Of a stretch of 19,058 bases of DNA, positions 1 to 7,498 are shown in pieces. The notes below the pieces were generated by a model. The model worked only from the letters and a program-made list of their open reading frames with translations, searched no databases and had not been told where the DNA came from. This DNA comes from Clostridia bacterium (GTDB taxonomy: Bacteria > Bacillota > Clostridia > Oscillospirales > Acutalibacteraceae): positions 1 through 19,058 of the forward strand of contig CAAGGN010000238.1 in assembly GCA_900769375.1 (NCBI GenBank), read 5' to 3'. A program made the position numbers and the translations under genes. Position 1 is the stretch's first letter. The number at the start of each line of letters is the position of its first letter.

Positions 1-2292
1 AAGGATAAAAAGCTTGCCGATCAGATGGCAATTCTTGAGCAGTTAAAGGCAGCCGCCGCTGCTGCAGAGGGCAAGACGACTAAACCTGTCGAGGAGAAGA
101 AGCCCGAGCCCAAAAAAGCAGAGCCCAAGAAGGCAGAGAAGAGCGAGAATAAGGTTCCCGCTAAGCCCGAAAAACCCGCCGATAAAAAGGTGGAGAAGAA
201 GGAAGAAAAGAAGAGTGAAAAGAAGGCCGATAAGCCCCGTGAAAAAGAGGTTTATACAGGTCCTCTCGTGGCGCCTCCCAAAAAGGAGAAGGGTGAGAGT
301 GTTGCTCCCAACCGTGGCCCCGCTCAGCTTCGACATATAGATACCCGTACTTCCAACGTTAATATTGATAAGTATAACGAGAAGTATGAAACCATAGCTC
401 CCGCCAATACAATGAGGGATAACTTCACCCGTAAGCAGAAGATTAAACAAAAATCTCAGGATTACAGAAGACCTCAGGGCGCCAAGAGAGAAACCGAGGC
501 AGATAAGCTTCGCAGAATGCAGCTTGAGCGCATTAAGAAGACACCTATTACGGTTACCGTTGGGGATGAAATTACCGTAAGCGAATTGGCTGCCGCCCTT
601 AAAAAGACTGCGGCAGAGGTTATTAAGGTGCTTATGTCCCTTGGTATGATGGCTACCGTAAATCAGGTTATTGATTACGATACCGCAGAAATCGTTGTAA
701 CTGAAATGGGCGCTAAAATCGAACGCGCAGTTGTGGTTACCATCGAAGAAAAGATTATGGACGTTACAGAGGATTCAGCCGAGGATTTGAAGCCCAGAAG
801 TCCCGTAGTAGTTGTAATGGGTCACGTTGACCACGGTAAAACCTCACTTCTTGACAGTATTAGAAATACTGCAGTTACCGATACGGAAGCAGGCGGTATT
901 ACCCAGCATATCGGCGCTTACAGAGTTAATTGCAAGGGTCAGGATATTACCTTCCTTGATACCCCCGGTCACGCTGCATTTACCTCTATGCGTCAGCGCG
1001 GCGCTATGGCAACCGATATTGCAATTCTTGTTGTTGCCGCCGACGACGGTATTATGCCCCAGACAATCGAGGCCATAAACCACGCCAAAGCCGCTAAGGT
1101 GCAGATAATTGTAGCCATCAATAAGATGGATAAACCTGAGGCAAATCCCGACCGCATTATGCAGCAGCTTACCGAACATTCCTTGGTTCCTGAAATCTGG
1201 GGCGGTGATGTTATCTGTGTTCCGATTTCTGCTAAAACGGGTATGGGTATTGATGACCTTCTTGAAAATGTTCTCTTGGTTGCAGAAATGCTTGAACTTA
1301 AAGCAAACCCAGACCGTAAGGCGAAGGGTCTTGTTATAGAAGCCCGTCTCGATAAGGGCAGAGGTCCCGTTGCAACTCTTCTTGTGCAAAACGGTACCCT
1401 TAATACCGGCGATATCATTGTTGCAGGCACCTCAGTTGGTCGCGTAAGAGTGATGATGGATGAAAACGGAAAGACCGTTAAACACGCAGGTCCTTCCGTT
1501 CCCGTTGAGATTACAGGTCTTGCCGAAACTCCCAGCGCAGGCGACGGTTTTGACGCCGTTTCCGATGAGCGTCTTGCCCGTGAGCTTGTTGAGCAGAGAA
1601 AAGAAAAGATTAAGAAGGAACTCTTTGATTCTAAGCAGAAGGTTACTTTGGATAACCTATTTAGTCAGCTTAGCGAGGGTGACCTTAAGACCCTTAATAT
1701 TATCGTTAAAGCAGACGTTCAGGGAAGCGTTGAGGCAGTTAGAGAGAGTCTTGAAAAGCTTTCAAACGATGAGGTTAAGGTTAGCGTTATTCACGGTGGC
1801 GTAGGCGCCGTTAACGAGTCTGACGTTATGTTGGCTCAGGCATCCGGCGCTATCATCGTTGGCTTCAACGTTCGTCCCGATGCAGTTGCTAAGGAAACTG
1901 CAGAAAGAGAAGGTATTGACGTTCGTATGTACCGTGTTATCTACGACTGCATAGAGGAAGTTGAAGCCGCTATGAAGGGTATGCTCGCTCCTAAATTCAG
2001 AGAGAGCATCTTAGGTTCCATTCAGGTTAGAAGCACCTATAAGATTTCAGGCGTTGGCACTATCGCAGGTTGCTATGTTTCCGACGGTAAGGTAACCAGA
2101 GCTTGTCAGATTCGCGTAGTTCGTGACGGTATTGTTGTAGCCGAAGATGCTATCGCTTCTCTCCGTCGCTTCAAGGACGACGTTAAAGAAGTGGCTCAGG
2201 GCTACGAATGCGGTATCGGTCTTGAAAAATTCGGTGACATTAAGGAAGGCGATATATTCGAGGCCTTCATTATGGAGGAGTATAGAGACTGA
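1..2292 (+). CDS. infB: Translation initiation factor IF-2 (5' end outside the window)
   Basis: IF-2 is the GTPase that delivers initiator fMet-tRNA to the 30S subunit and promotes 50S joining in the cytoplasm. The reading frame is open from base 1, with no stop and no ribosome binding site before the first ATG at base 25, so that ATG is probably internal and the gene starts upstream. Visible order: a Lys/Glu/Pro-rich low-complexity linker (about 55-260), an IF2_N domain (about 550-700), then the G domain with GHVDHGKT near 820, GGITQHIGAY near 895, DTPGH near 958, NKMDK at 1120-1134 and SAKTG near 1230. Domains II, III (KADVQGSVEAV) and the C-terminal fMet-binding barrel follow. The last base of its TGA is the first base of the rbfA ATG. 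It heads the visible part of the infB-ribF operon. Identity is certain; only the true N-terminus is unknown. Confidence 0.97.
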   Translation, partial: KDKKLADQMAILEQLKAAAAAAEGKTTKPVEEKKPEPKKAEPKKAEKSENKVPAKPEKPADKKVEKKEEKKSEKKADKPREKEVYTGPLVAPPKKEKGESVAPNRGPAQLRHIDTRTSNVNIDKYNEKYETIAPANTMRDNFTRKQKIKQKSQDYRRPQGAKRETEADKLRRMQLERIKKTPITVTVGDEITVSELAAALKKTAAEVIKVLMSLGMMATVNQVIDYDTAEIVVTEMGAKIERAVVVTIEEKIMDVTEDSAEDLKPRSPVVVVMGHVDHGKTSLLDSIRNTAVTDTEAGGITQHIGAYRVNCKGQDITFLDTPGHAAFTSMRQRGAMATDIAILVVAADDGIMPQTIEAINHAKAAKVQIIVAINKMDKPEANPDRIMQQLTEHSLVPEIWGGDVICVPISAKTGMGIDDLLENVLLVAEMLELKANPDRKAKGLVIEARLDKGRGPVATLLVQNGTLNTGDIIVAGTSVGRVRVMMDENGKTVKHAGPSVPVEITGLAETPSAGDGFDAVSDERLARELVEQRKEKIKKELFDSKQKVTLDNLFSQLSEGDLKTLNIIVKADVQGSVEAVRESLEKLSNDEVKVSVIHGGVGAVNESDVMLAQASGAIIVGFNVRPDAVAKETAEREGIDVRMYRVIYDCIEEVEAAMKGMLAPKFRESILGSIQVRSTYKISGVGTIAGCYVSDGKVTRACQIRVVRDGIVVAEDAIASLRRFKDDVKEVAQGYECGIGLEKFGDIKEGDIFEAFIMEEYRD

Positions 2293-2636
2293 TGGCAGGA
2301 TATAAAATAAATCGCGTAACATCAGATATTAAACTTGCCCTCTCGGAGCTTTTGCGTGAAGTAAAGGACCCGAGAGTGAGCAAGATGCTCAGTATAATAA
2401 AGCTTGAGGTTTCGGGCGATATGTCCTATGCAACCGTTTATGTAAGCGCCATAGAAGGTATGGAAAAGACCGCCGAATCGGTTAAGGTGCTTAATAAAAA
2501 CGTTGCGGGTTATTTGAGAAAGGAACTGGGAAGTCGTATGTCACTTCGAAAGGTTCCCGAGCTTCGTTTTATTGCTGATAATTCTATCGAAACCAGCGCC
2601 CATATTTCTAAAATAATAGATTCTTTTGATAAATAG
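2292..2636 (+). CDS. rbfA: 30S ribosome-binding factor A
   Basis: RbfA is a small KH-like protein that binds immature 30S subunits and helps process the 5' end of 16S rRNA; it also supports growth in the cold. The 114-residue product has the usual family length. It opens with the typical pattern R-V-x-S-D-I-K-x-A-L-S-E-L-L-R-E-V-K-D-P-R and shows the later family signature E-L-G-S-R-M-S-L-R-K-V-P-E-L-R-F near residues 78-93. It overlaps infB by one base (TGATG), so it is probably translationally coupled to it. infB-rbfA is a classic conserved pair. Nothing unusual is seen. Confidence 0.96.
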   Translation: MAGYKINRVTSDIKLALSELLREVKDPRVSKMLSIIKLEVSGDMSYATVYVSAIEGMEKTAESVKVLNKNVAGYLRKELGSRMSLRKVPELRFIADNSIETSAHISKIIDSFDK

Positions 2637-2671
2637 GATTTTTAACTTGCGAAAGGAATTTAAAGGGTTTA

Positions 2672-3673
2672 ATGCAGAAGAAAAACAATATCTCCTGCCG
2701 CCTTCTGAATCTCAGGCAGGTGGCAAGATTTCTTAAAAAACATGATAATTACGTTATTCTTACCCATGCTTCGCCCGACGGTGATACCTTGGGCGCTGCC
2801 TATGCGCTTTATTACGGTCTTAAAGAAATCGGTAAAACTGCAGAGGTTTTATGCCCTGAGGTAATCCCTGCGAAATACGATTATTTCGTGAGAGAAACCG
2901 ACTATATTGTAGACGAGCCCACCGTTATTGCGGTGGACGTGGCAGCCGAAACCCTGCTCGGTTCATTGAAAGAGGAGTTTGGGGATAAGATTAACCTGAC
3001 TATTGACCATCATATTTCAAATACTATGTACGCGCAGAATCTTTATCTTGATTCTGCGGCTTCGGCTACCTGTGAAATCATTTATGAACTACTCGTGAAA
3101 ATGAGGGTAAATATAAATGACATCACGGCTAAAGCTCTTTATACGGGCATTGTTACCGATACGGGATGCTTTAAATATTCCTGCGTAACTGCGAAAACCC
3201 ATATTATAGCCGCAAATCTTTATGATTTTGATTTGGGTGCCGCAAGCATAAATAAGCTTATGTTTGATACTAAATCGAGAAACCTTGTTGAACTTGAAAA
3301 GATGGTGCTTGAAAGCGCCGAATATCATTTCGACGGCAGATGTATGCTTCTGAGCGTATCCGCCGAAATGCAGGAAAAAACGGGCTGCTCGGGTACCGAG
3401 CTTGAGGGAATTGCCGTTCTTTCAAGAAGCGTTGAAGGCGTTATTGCGGGCATTACCTTAAAGCAAACGGGGGATAATGAGTTCAAGGCATCTTTGCGCA
3501 CATATCCGCCCCTTAACGCTTCTGAAATATGCAAAAAACTGGGTGGTGGCGGTCACAATGCAGCCGCAGGCGCTACTCTGTACGGAACTTTAGAGGAAGC
3601 TAAGACGCAGATTTTAAGCGGCGTAAAAGAGGCATTGGAGGAAACAGATGAAGGGTCTGCTGCTAATAAATAA
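2672..3673 (+). CDS. nrnA: DHH/DHHA1 phosphoesterase, NrnA type (oligoribonuclease / pAp phosphatase)
   Basis: Members of this family degrade very short RNA oligonucleotides (nanoRNA) to mononucleotides and remove the 3'-phosphate of pAp, using two divalent metals. The 333-residue protein has the DHH-domain motifs in order: H-A-S-P-D-G-D at 32-38, the metal Asp in AVDV at 87-90, DHH at 112-114 and VTDTG at 161-165. The C-terminal DHHA1 domain carries the substrate-binding glycine loop GGGGHNAAAG at 291-300. The start at 2672 is preceded by a purine-rich AAAGGG. The 3' end overlaps truB by 26 bases. The position between rbfA and truB is the standard Firmicutes arrangement, which supports NrnA over other DHH proteins such as RecJ or the cyclic-di-AMP enzymes. 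Exact substrate preference cannot be read from sequence. Confidence 0.92.
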   Translation: MQKKNNISCRLLNLRQVARFLKKHDNYVILTHASPDGDTLGAAYALYYGLKEIGKTAEVLCPEVIPAKYDYFVRETDYIVDEPTVIAVDVAAETLLGSLKEEFGDKINLTIDHHISNTMYAQNLYLDSAASATCEIIYELLVKMRVNINDITAKALYTGIVTDTGCFKYSCVTAKTHIIAANLYDFDLGAASINKLMFDTKSRNLVELEKMVLESAEYHFDGRCMLLSVSAEMQEKTGCSGTELEGIAVLSRSVEGVIAGITLKQTGDNEFKASLRTYPPLNASEICKKLGGGGHNAAAGATLYGTLEEAKTQILSGVKEALEETDEGSAANK

Positions 3674-4544
3674 ACCCGAGGGAATTACCTCGTTTGGCGC
3701 AGTTGCGCGTATAAAAAGATTAGCTCACGAGCGCCGAGTAGGCCATACGGGAACTCTTGACCCTATGGCTACCGGCGTTTTGCCCGTTTTTTTGGGCAGA
3801 GCCACAGCGTTATCCTCCTATCTTTTAGAGGCGGATAAAACGTATACCGCAAGAATCCGCCTTGGAGTTACAACCGATACCTGCGATATAACGGGTAATG
3901 TTTTAGAGGATAAAACTGCGGAAATATTGGATAAGTACTGCGAATATGATATTAAAAAGGTACTTGAAAGTTTTCTTGGCAGAGGGCTTCAGACTCCGCC
4001 AATGTATAGCGCCCTCAAAAAAAACGGAGTGCGCCTTTACGATTTGGCAAGGCAGGGTAAAACCGTAGAAATTGAGCCCCGAGAAATTGAAATTTTCGAG
4101 ATTTCAATGATTTCACCGCTTGAAAACAATGAATTTGATATAAATGTAAGGGTTTCTAAGGGTACATATATACGTTCGCTTTGCCGTGATATTGGCGAAA
4201 AACTTGGTTGCGGCGCTACTTTAAGTAAGCTTTGCCGAACTAATGCCTCGGGAATTGATATTAAAAACTGCGTAAATCTTGATGATTTGACCGAAGAAAA
4301 TATTCAAAATTTCATTATGAACGAAGAAAAAGCAGTTGAGCATTTTAAGAAAGTTCAGGTAACCGAAAAGCAGGGAATACGTTTTTCTAACGGCGGACAG
4401 CTTGATTTGGACCGACTTGGCATAAAGGAAGCCGTTGACGGTGAGCTTTATAGGGTCCGTCAGGGCAATAATTTCCTGGGCCTTGGTGTCATAGAAAAAG
4501 AAAAAAATCAACTTGCAATTAAGTGTGTAATAAATCAAATGTAG
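3648..4544 (+). CDS. truB: tRNA pseudouridine(55) synthase
   Basis: TruB isomerises U55 of the T-psi-C loop in tRNAs to pseudouridine. The 298-residue product starts with the family block G-L-L-L-I-N-K-P-x-G-I-T-S and contains GHTGTLDPMATGVL at 32-45, where Asp38 is the catalytic nucleophile. KTYTARIRLGVTTDTCD follows, then the SKGTYIRSLCRDIGEKLG segment of the active site; the C-terminal end resembles a PUA-like extension. A strong GGAGG lies six bases before the ATG, inside the end of nrnA, so the 26-base overlap is real and suggests coupled translation. Next gene: ribF, 16 bases downstream. Confidence 0.97.
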   Translation: MKGLLLINKPEGITSFGAVARIKRLAHERRVGHTGTLDPMATGVLPVFLGRATALSSYLLEADKTYTARIRLGVTTDTCDITGNVLEDKTAEILDKYCEYDIKKVLESFLGRGLQTPPMYSALKKNGVRLYDLARQGKTVEIEPREIEIFEISMISPLENNEFDINVRVSKGTYIRSLCRDIGEKLGCGATLSKLCRTNASGIDIKNCVNLDDLTEENIQNFIMNEEKAVEHFKKVQVTEKQGIRFSNGGQLDLDRLGIKEAVDGELYRVRQGNNFLGLGVIEKEKNQLAIKCVINQM

Positions 4545-4560
4545 AAAGGGGGAGAAGGGT

Positions 4561-5394
4561 ATGAAAAATGCAGTAGTTTTAGGCACCTTTGACGGTTTGC
4601 ATATAGGCCACCGCGCAGTTATTAAGGGCGCAGAGGGATATAATATTATTGCAGTTACCTTCGTAGCTCCCCCTAAGATGAGCGCCGATAAGTCCATTGG
4701 TGTTCTTATGCAAAATGAGGATAGATTTAAATGTCTTAAAGAACTTGGCGTATCGGAAATTTGCGCCTTGCAATTTGATGAAGTTAAATCTATGGAGCCC
4801 TATAATTTTCTTAATATGATAAAAGAAAAATATTCACCCGCCCTTTTCGTATGCGGCTTTAATTACCGTTTCGGAAATAAAGCAAAGGGTAACACAGAAA
4901 CCTTAAAGGCATACTGCGAAGAAAACGGTATTGCGCTAAAGGTTACCGAAAGCGTGAATATTGACGGAAAAACCGTTTCCTCAACCCTTATACGAGATAT
5001 GATTTCAAAGGGTGAAATTGAAAGAGCCAATAACCTTCTTTATAAGCCATTCGGTTTTATAGGCGAGGTAGTAAGTGGAGCTCAAAGGGGCAGAACCTTG
5101 GGCTTCCCTACGGCAAATCAGTTATATCCTGAAGAAATGCAAAATTTAAAATTTGGCGTTTACCGCTCCCGTGTTTTTATTGATGAGATAGAATATAAGG
5201 GAATTTCAAATATAGGCATAAGACCTACTTATCAAACTAAAATCCCCGTAAGCGAAACATACATTTATGATTTTTCGGGAGACATTTACGGAAAAAATAT
5301 TCGTATAGAACCCATAAAGTTTTTAAGAAGCGAGCAAAAATTCGGCAGTGCGGAGGAGCTGAAAAAGGCAGTGCTTAAGGATATTTTCGACTAA
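4561..5394 (+). CDS. ribF: Bifunctional riboflavin kinase / FAD synthetase
   Basis: RibF makes FMN from riboflavin and ATP, then adenylates FMN to FAD. The 277-residue protein is slightly shorter than the usual roughly 310. The N-terminal nucleotidyltransferase half has GTFDGLHIGH at 8-17 (the HxGH nucleotide-binding motif), GFNYRFG at 99-105 and SSTLIRDMI at 140-148. The C-terminal flavokinase half (about 165-277) carries GRTLGFPTAN at 177-186, the FMN/ATP-binding loop. A purine-rich AGAAAGGGGGAGAAGGG run precedes the ATG. No FMN riboswitch is seen upstream; the gene lies 16 bases after truB and is presumably expressed with the operon. rpsO, which often follows ribF, is not here. Confidence 0.95.
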   Translation: MKNAVVLGTFDGLHIGHRAVIKGAEGYNIIAVTFVAPPKMSADKSIGVLMQNEDRFKCLKELGVSEICALQFDEVKSMEPYNFLNMIKEKYSPALFVCGFNYRFGNKAKGNTETLKAYCEENGIALKVTESVNIDGKTVSSTLIRDMISKGEIERANNLLYKPFGFIGEVVSGAQRGRTLGFPTANQLYPEEMQNLKFGVYRSRVFIDEIEYKGISNIGIRPTYQTKIPVSETYIYDFSGDIYGKNIRIEPIKFLRSEQKFGSAEELKKAVLKDIFD

Positions 5395-5401
5395 TATTTT
5401 A

Positions 5402-5430
5402 TTGACTTTTTACAATAATAATTATAAAAT
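5402..5430 (+). promoter_or_regulatory. Sigma-A-type promoter for the lipoprotein gene
   Basis: TTGACT (5402-5407), a 17-base spacer and TAAAAT (5425-5430) are each one mismatch from consensus. This would give a leader of about 24 bases ending in the AGGAG before the ATG at 5461. It implies that the lipoprotein can be transcribed separately from the infB-ribF operon. Not tested experimentally. Confidence 0.6.
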
Positions 5431-5460
5431 AAATATATATAAATCTTTTAGGAGTAAAAA

Positions 5461-6192
5461 ATGAAAAAAATTATCAGTATTCTGGTCGTTTTAGCCCTTA
5501 TTTTTTCTTGCGTATCCTTAGTAGGATGCAGCGAGGTTGATGAAAATTACGGGGTTGAAAGCGAAGAAGAACAGGGCAACGATACGACTTCTAAGTTTGA
5601 AATCCCCGAAATTAAATCCTCCGATAAGGTTATGCCCACCTATCTTGATATCAGTCTTTACGATGAGGAAAATTATTCAAATGTTTACCTCGGCTCAAAA
5701 TATGAATATCGCATCACCTATTCCGGTACAAATCTTTCCCTTCCCACTGATTATAAGACTTTTATTAAAGAGGGATGGGATTTTGCAAACCCGGAAAAAT
5801 ATGATGAAAAAACCTTGGTTTTGGCAGGCGAAAGCTTGGAGGTTACCTTTGTTAATGAATATGATAACGTTATCGACGTTATTTTTTATAACAGCGGCAA
5901 ATCCTCATCGGCCATAAAAAAGTGTGATATCGTTAAATTTGTTATTAAAGAAAATTATCTTAATATTGAAGACTCAAAATACGGTCAGTTCTGGGTTAAC
6001 GGAGTTGGTAACGGCTCCGCAATAACCGACGTTATAGAGCGTCTCGGCTCGCCTTCTCATTTCCTTGCTGTAAGTGAAAATGAATATCATCTTGATTATT
6101 TTATAAGCCGTGATGATAAGCGCAGCGGAATTATGGTTAATATCGACCCCCTTAACGATACTGTAAATTCAATTGAAATTTCTTATTATTAA
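5461..6192 (+). CDS. Predicted lipoprotein of unknown function
   Basis: I do not recognise a named family. The first 23 residues form a lipoprotein signal peptide: a Lys-Lys start, a hydrophobic core, and an LVGC lipobox with Cys23 as the likely lipidation site. The mature protein is therefore probably anchored outside the cytoplasmic membrane. An acidic, low-complexity linker (about 24-50, rich in Glu/Asp/Ser) follows, and then a roughly 190-residue globular part. The C-terminal third (G-x-G-S-A-I-T-D-V-I-E-R-L-G-S-P) looks like a small alpha/beta unit of the kind seen in SmpA/BLIP-like folds, but this is only a resemblance. AGGAG lies seven bases upstream of the start, and a promoter is visible just before it. 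No catalytic motif is apparent. Confidence 0.85.
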   Translation: MKKIISILVVLALIFSCVSLVGCSEVDENYGVESEEEQGNDTTSKFEIPEIKSSDKVMPTYLDISLYDEENYSNVYLGSKYEYRITYSGTNLSLPTDYKTFIKEGWDFANPEKYDEKTLVLAGESLEVTFVNEYDNVIDVIFYNSGKSSSAIKKCDIVKFVIKENYLNIEDSKYGQFWVNGVGNGSAITDVIERLGSPSHFLAVSENEYHLDYFISRDDKRSGIMVNIDPLNDTVNSIEISYY

Positions 6193-6196
6193 TTAA

Positions 6197-6219
6197 AATG
6201 CCGCTTTGAAAGCGGCATT
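6197..6219. terminator. Short hairpin after the lipoprotein gene (weak terminator or mRNA-stabilising stem)
   Basis: AATGCCGC and GCGGCATT form a perfect 8-bp stem around a TTTGAAA loop, five bases after the stop codon. No run of T follows on the plus strand, so intrinsic termination should be weak and some readthrough into the DUF1015 gene is likely. Confidence 0.4.
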
Positions 6220-6237
6220 AACTATAAGGAGCACTTT

Positions 6238-7437
6238 ATGGATTCTAAAAAATGTTTTACCCCCGCCGATTTTCTTCTTCCTAAAAAGGATTTTGAAAAA
6301 TGGGCAGTTATCGCTTGTGACCAATATACCTCGGAGCAGGAATATTGGGAAAAAGCTCAAAAAATAGTGGGAGATGCCCCTTCTGCTCTTAATTGCATTT
6401 TGCCCGAAGTATATCTAAAGGAGGATAATTCATCTGCGGTTAAAAAGATAAACGAAAAGATGACCGAATATTTAGATGGTGACGTTTTTAATAAAATTTT
6501 AAACAGTTTTATTTATATTGAGAGAAAGCAGTCCGATGGGCGTATACGCTATGGTATAGTAGGTAAAATTGATCTTGAGGATTATGATTTTACGGTAGGC
6601 ACCTCAGCTGCTATAAGAGCTACCGAGCAGACCGTTTTGTCAAGGATTCCGCCCCGCGTGGAGATTCGCAAAAACGCGCCCCTTGAAATGCCTCACGTAA
6701 TGCTTCTTATTGATGACCCTGATGATTCGGTTTTAGGCGGTCTTAAAACCAAATCCCAAGATTTCGAAAAACTTTACGATTTTACCCTTATGCAAAACGG
6801 GGGAGAAATTAAGGGTTATAAGGTCGACCAAAACTCTGCGCTTAATATCACCCAAAATCTTTCAAAACTTCAAAATCGTCATAACGGCCTTCTTTTCTGC
6901 GTGGGTGACGGTAACCATTCTCTTGCCACGGCGAAAAAATGCTATGAACTAAACCCCAATGAGCTTAACCGCTATGCCGCCGTTGAAGTTGTTAATATTC
7001 ACGACAGCGCACTCGATTTCGAGCCAATTTATCGTGTTGTCTTCGGAACCAATCCCGAAAAGCTTATTAACGATTTTATAGCTTATTGCGGCGGTGAAAG
7101 CAGTGATGCCGATGCCAAAGAGTATACTTGTGTTTACGGTGAGACCGAAAGAATAATACGAGTAGAAACAAAAGAAGAATTGCCCGTTGCATCTTTGCAG
7201 ATTTTCCTTGATAAATATCTTAAGGAAAACGATGGCGAGATAGATTATATTCACGGCATTGATTCTACGAAGAAACTTTGCAAGGCGGAAAATACTGTGG
7301 GCTTCATATTTGAAGGAATGGGTAAAAGTCAACTTTTCTCTGCAGTAGAAAAGGATGGCTCACTGCCTCGTAAAACCTTCTCAATGGGTCACGCCGATGA
7401 TAAAAGATTTTATATTGAAGCGAGAAAAATTAAATAA
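6238..7437 (+). CDS. DUF1015 family protein
   Basis: The 399-residue protein matches the DUF1015 family, whose biochemical role is not established. Visible family marks are the N-terminal F-x-P-A-D-F-L-L-P and W-A-V-I-A-C-D-Q-Y-T-S block (to about residue 31), IRATE at 126-130 followed by RIPPR at 136-140, and GDGNHSLATAK at 223-233, the most conserved segment and a plausible ligand or metal site. The C-terminal end has a GH-D pattern near 383-386. AAGGAG lies seven bases before the ATG. Family members often sit beside serine-biosynthesis genes such as serA, but none is present here, so context gives no function. It ends in a strong terminator. Confidence 0.88.
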   Translation: MDSKKCFTPADFLLPKKDFEKWAVIACDQYTSEQEYWEKAQKIVGDAPSALNCILPEVYLKEDNSSAVKKINEKMTEYLDGDVFNKILNSFIYIERKQSDGRIRYGIVGKIDLEDYDFTVGTSAAIRATEQTVLSRIPPRVEIRKNAPLEMPHVMLLIDDPDDSVLGGLKTKSQDFEKLYDFTLMQNGGEIKGYKVDQNSALNITQNLSKLQNRHNGLLFCVGDGNHSLATAKKCYELNPNELNRYAAVEVVNIHDSALDFEPIYRVVFGTNPEKLINDFIAYCGGESSDADAKEYTCVYGETERIIRVETKEELPVASLQIFLDKYLKENDGEIDYIHGIDSTKKLCKAENTVGFIFEGMGKSQLFSAVEKDGSLPRKTFSMGHADDKRFYIEARKIK

Positions 7438-7443
7438 AAATTC

Positions 7444-7471
7444 AAACGCCCGTAATAAACGGGCGTTTTTT
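7444..7471 (+). terminator. Rho-independent terminator of the DUF1015 gene
   Basis: AAACGCCCGT (7444-7453), loop AATAA, ACGGGCGTTT (7459-7468), then T continues to 7471. This perfect 10-bp GC-rich stem with a T run is seven bases after the stop codon. It lies upstream of the M20 start codon and so rules out the longer ORF start at 7355. Confidence 0.88.
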
Positions 7472-7498
7472 ATTGGTTATAATAAGAACGGTGATATT

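Noticed and set aside
25..27. ATG at base 25 as the infB start
   Set aside because: The frame is open from base 1 and no ribosome binding site precedes this ATG; IF-2 proteins have further N-terminal sequence. The gene is treated as 5'-partial.
55..260. Repetitive Lys/Glu/Pro-coding stretch in infB as a DNA repeat
   Set aside because: It is the normal low-complexity linker of IF-2, with varied codons rather than a tandem DNA repeat.
844..1430. Two long minus-strand ORFs opposite infB
   Set aside because: They lie entirely opposite the conserved IF-2 G domain, have no ribosome binding site and show no recognisable protein features.
4545..4560. FMN riboswitch upstream of ribF
   Set aside because: Only 16 bases separate truB and ribF, and no riboswitch-like fold can fit there.
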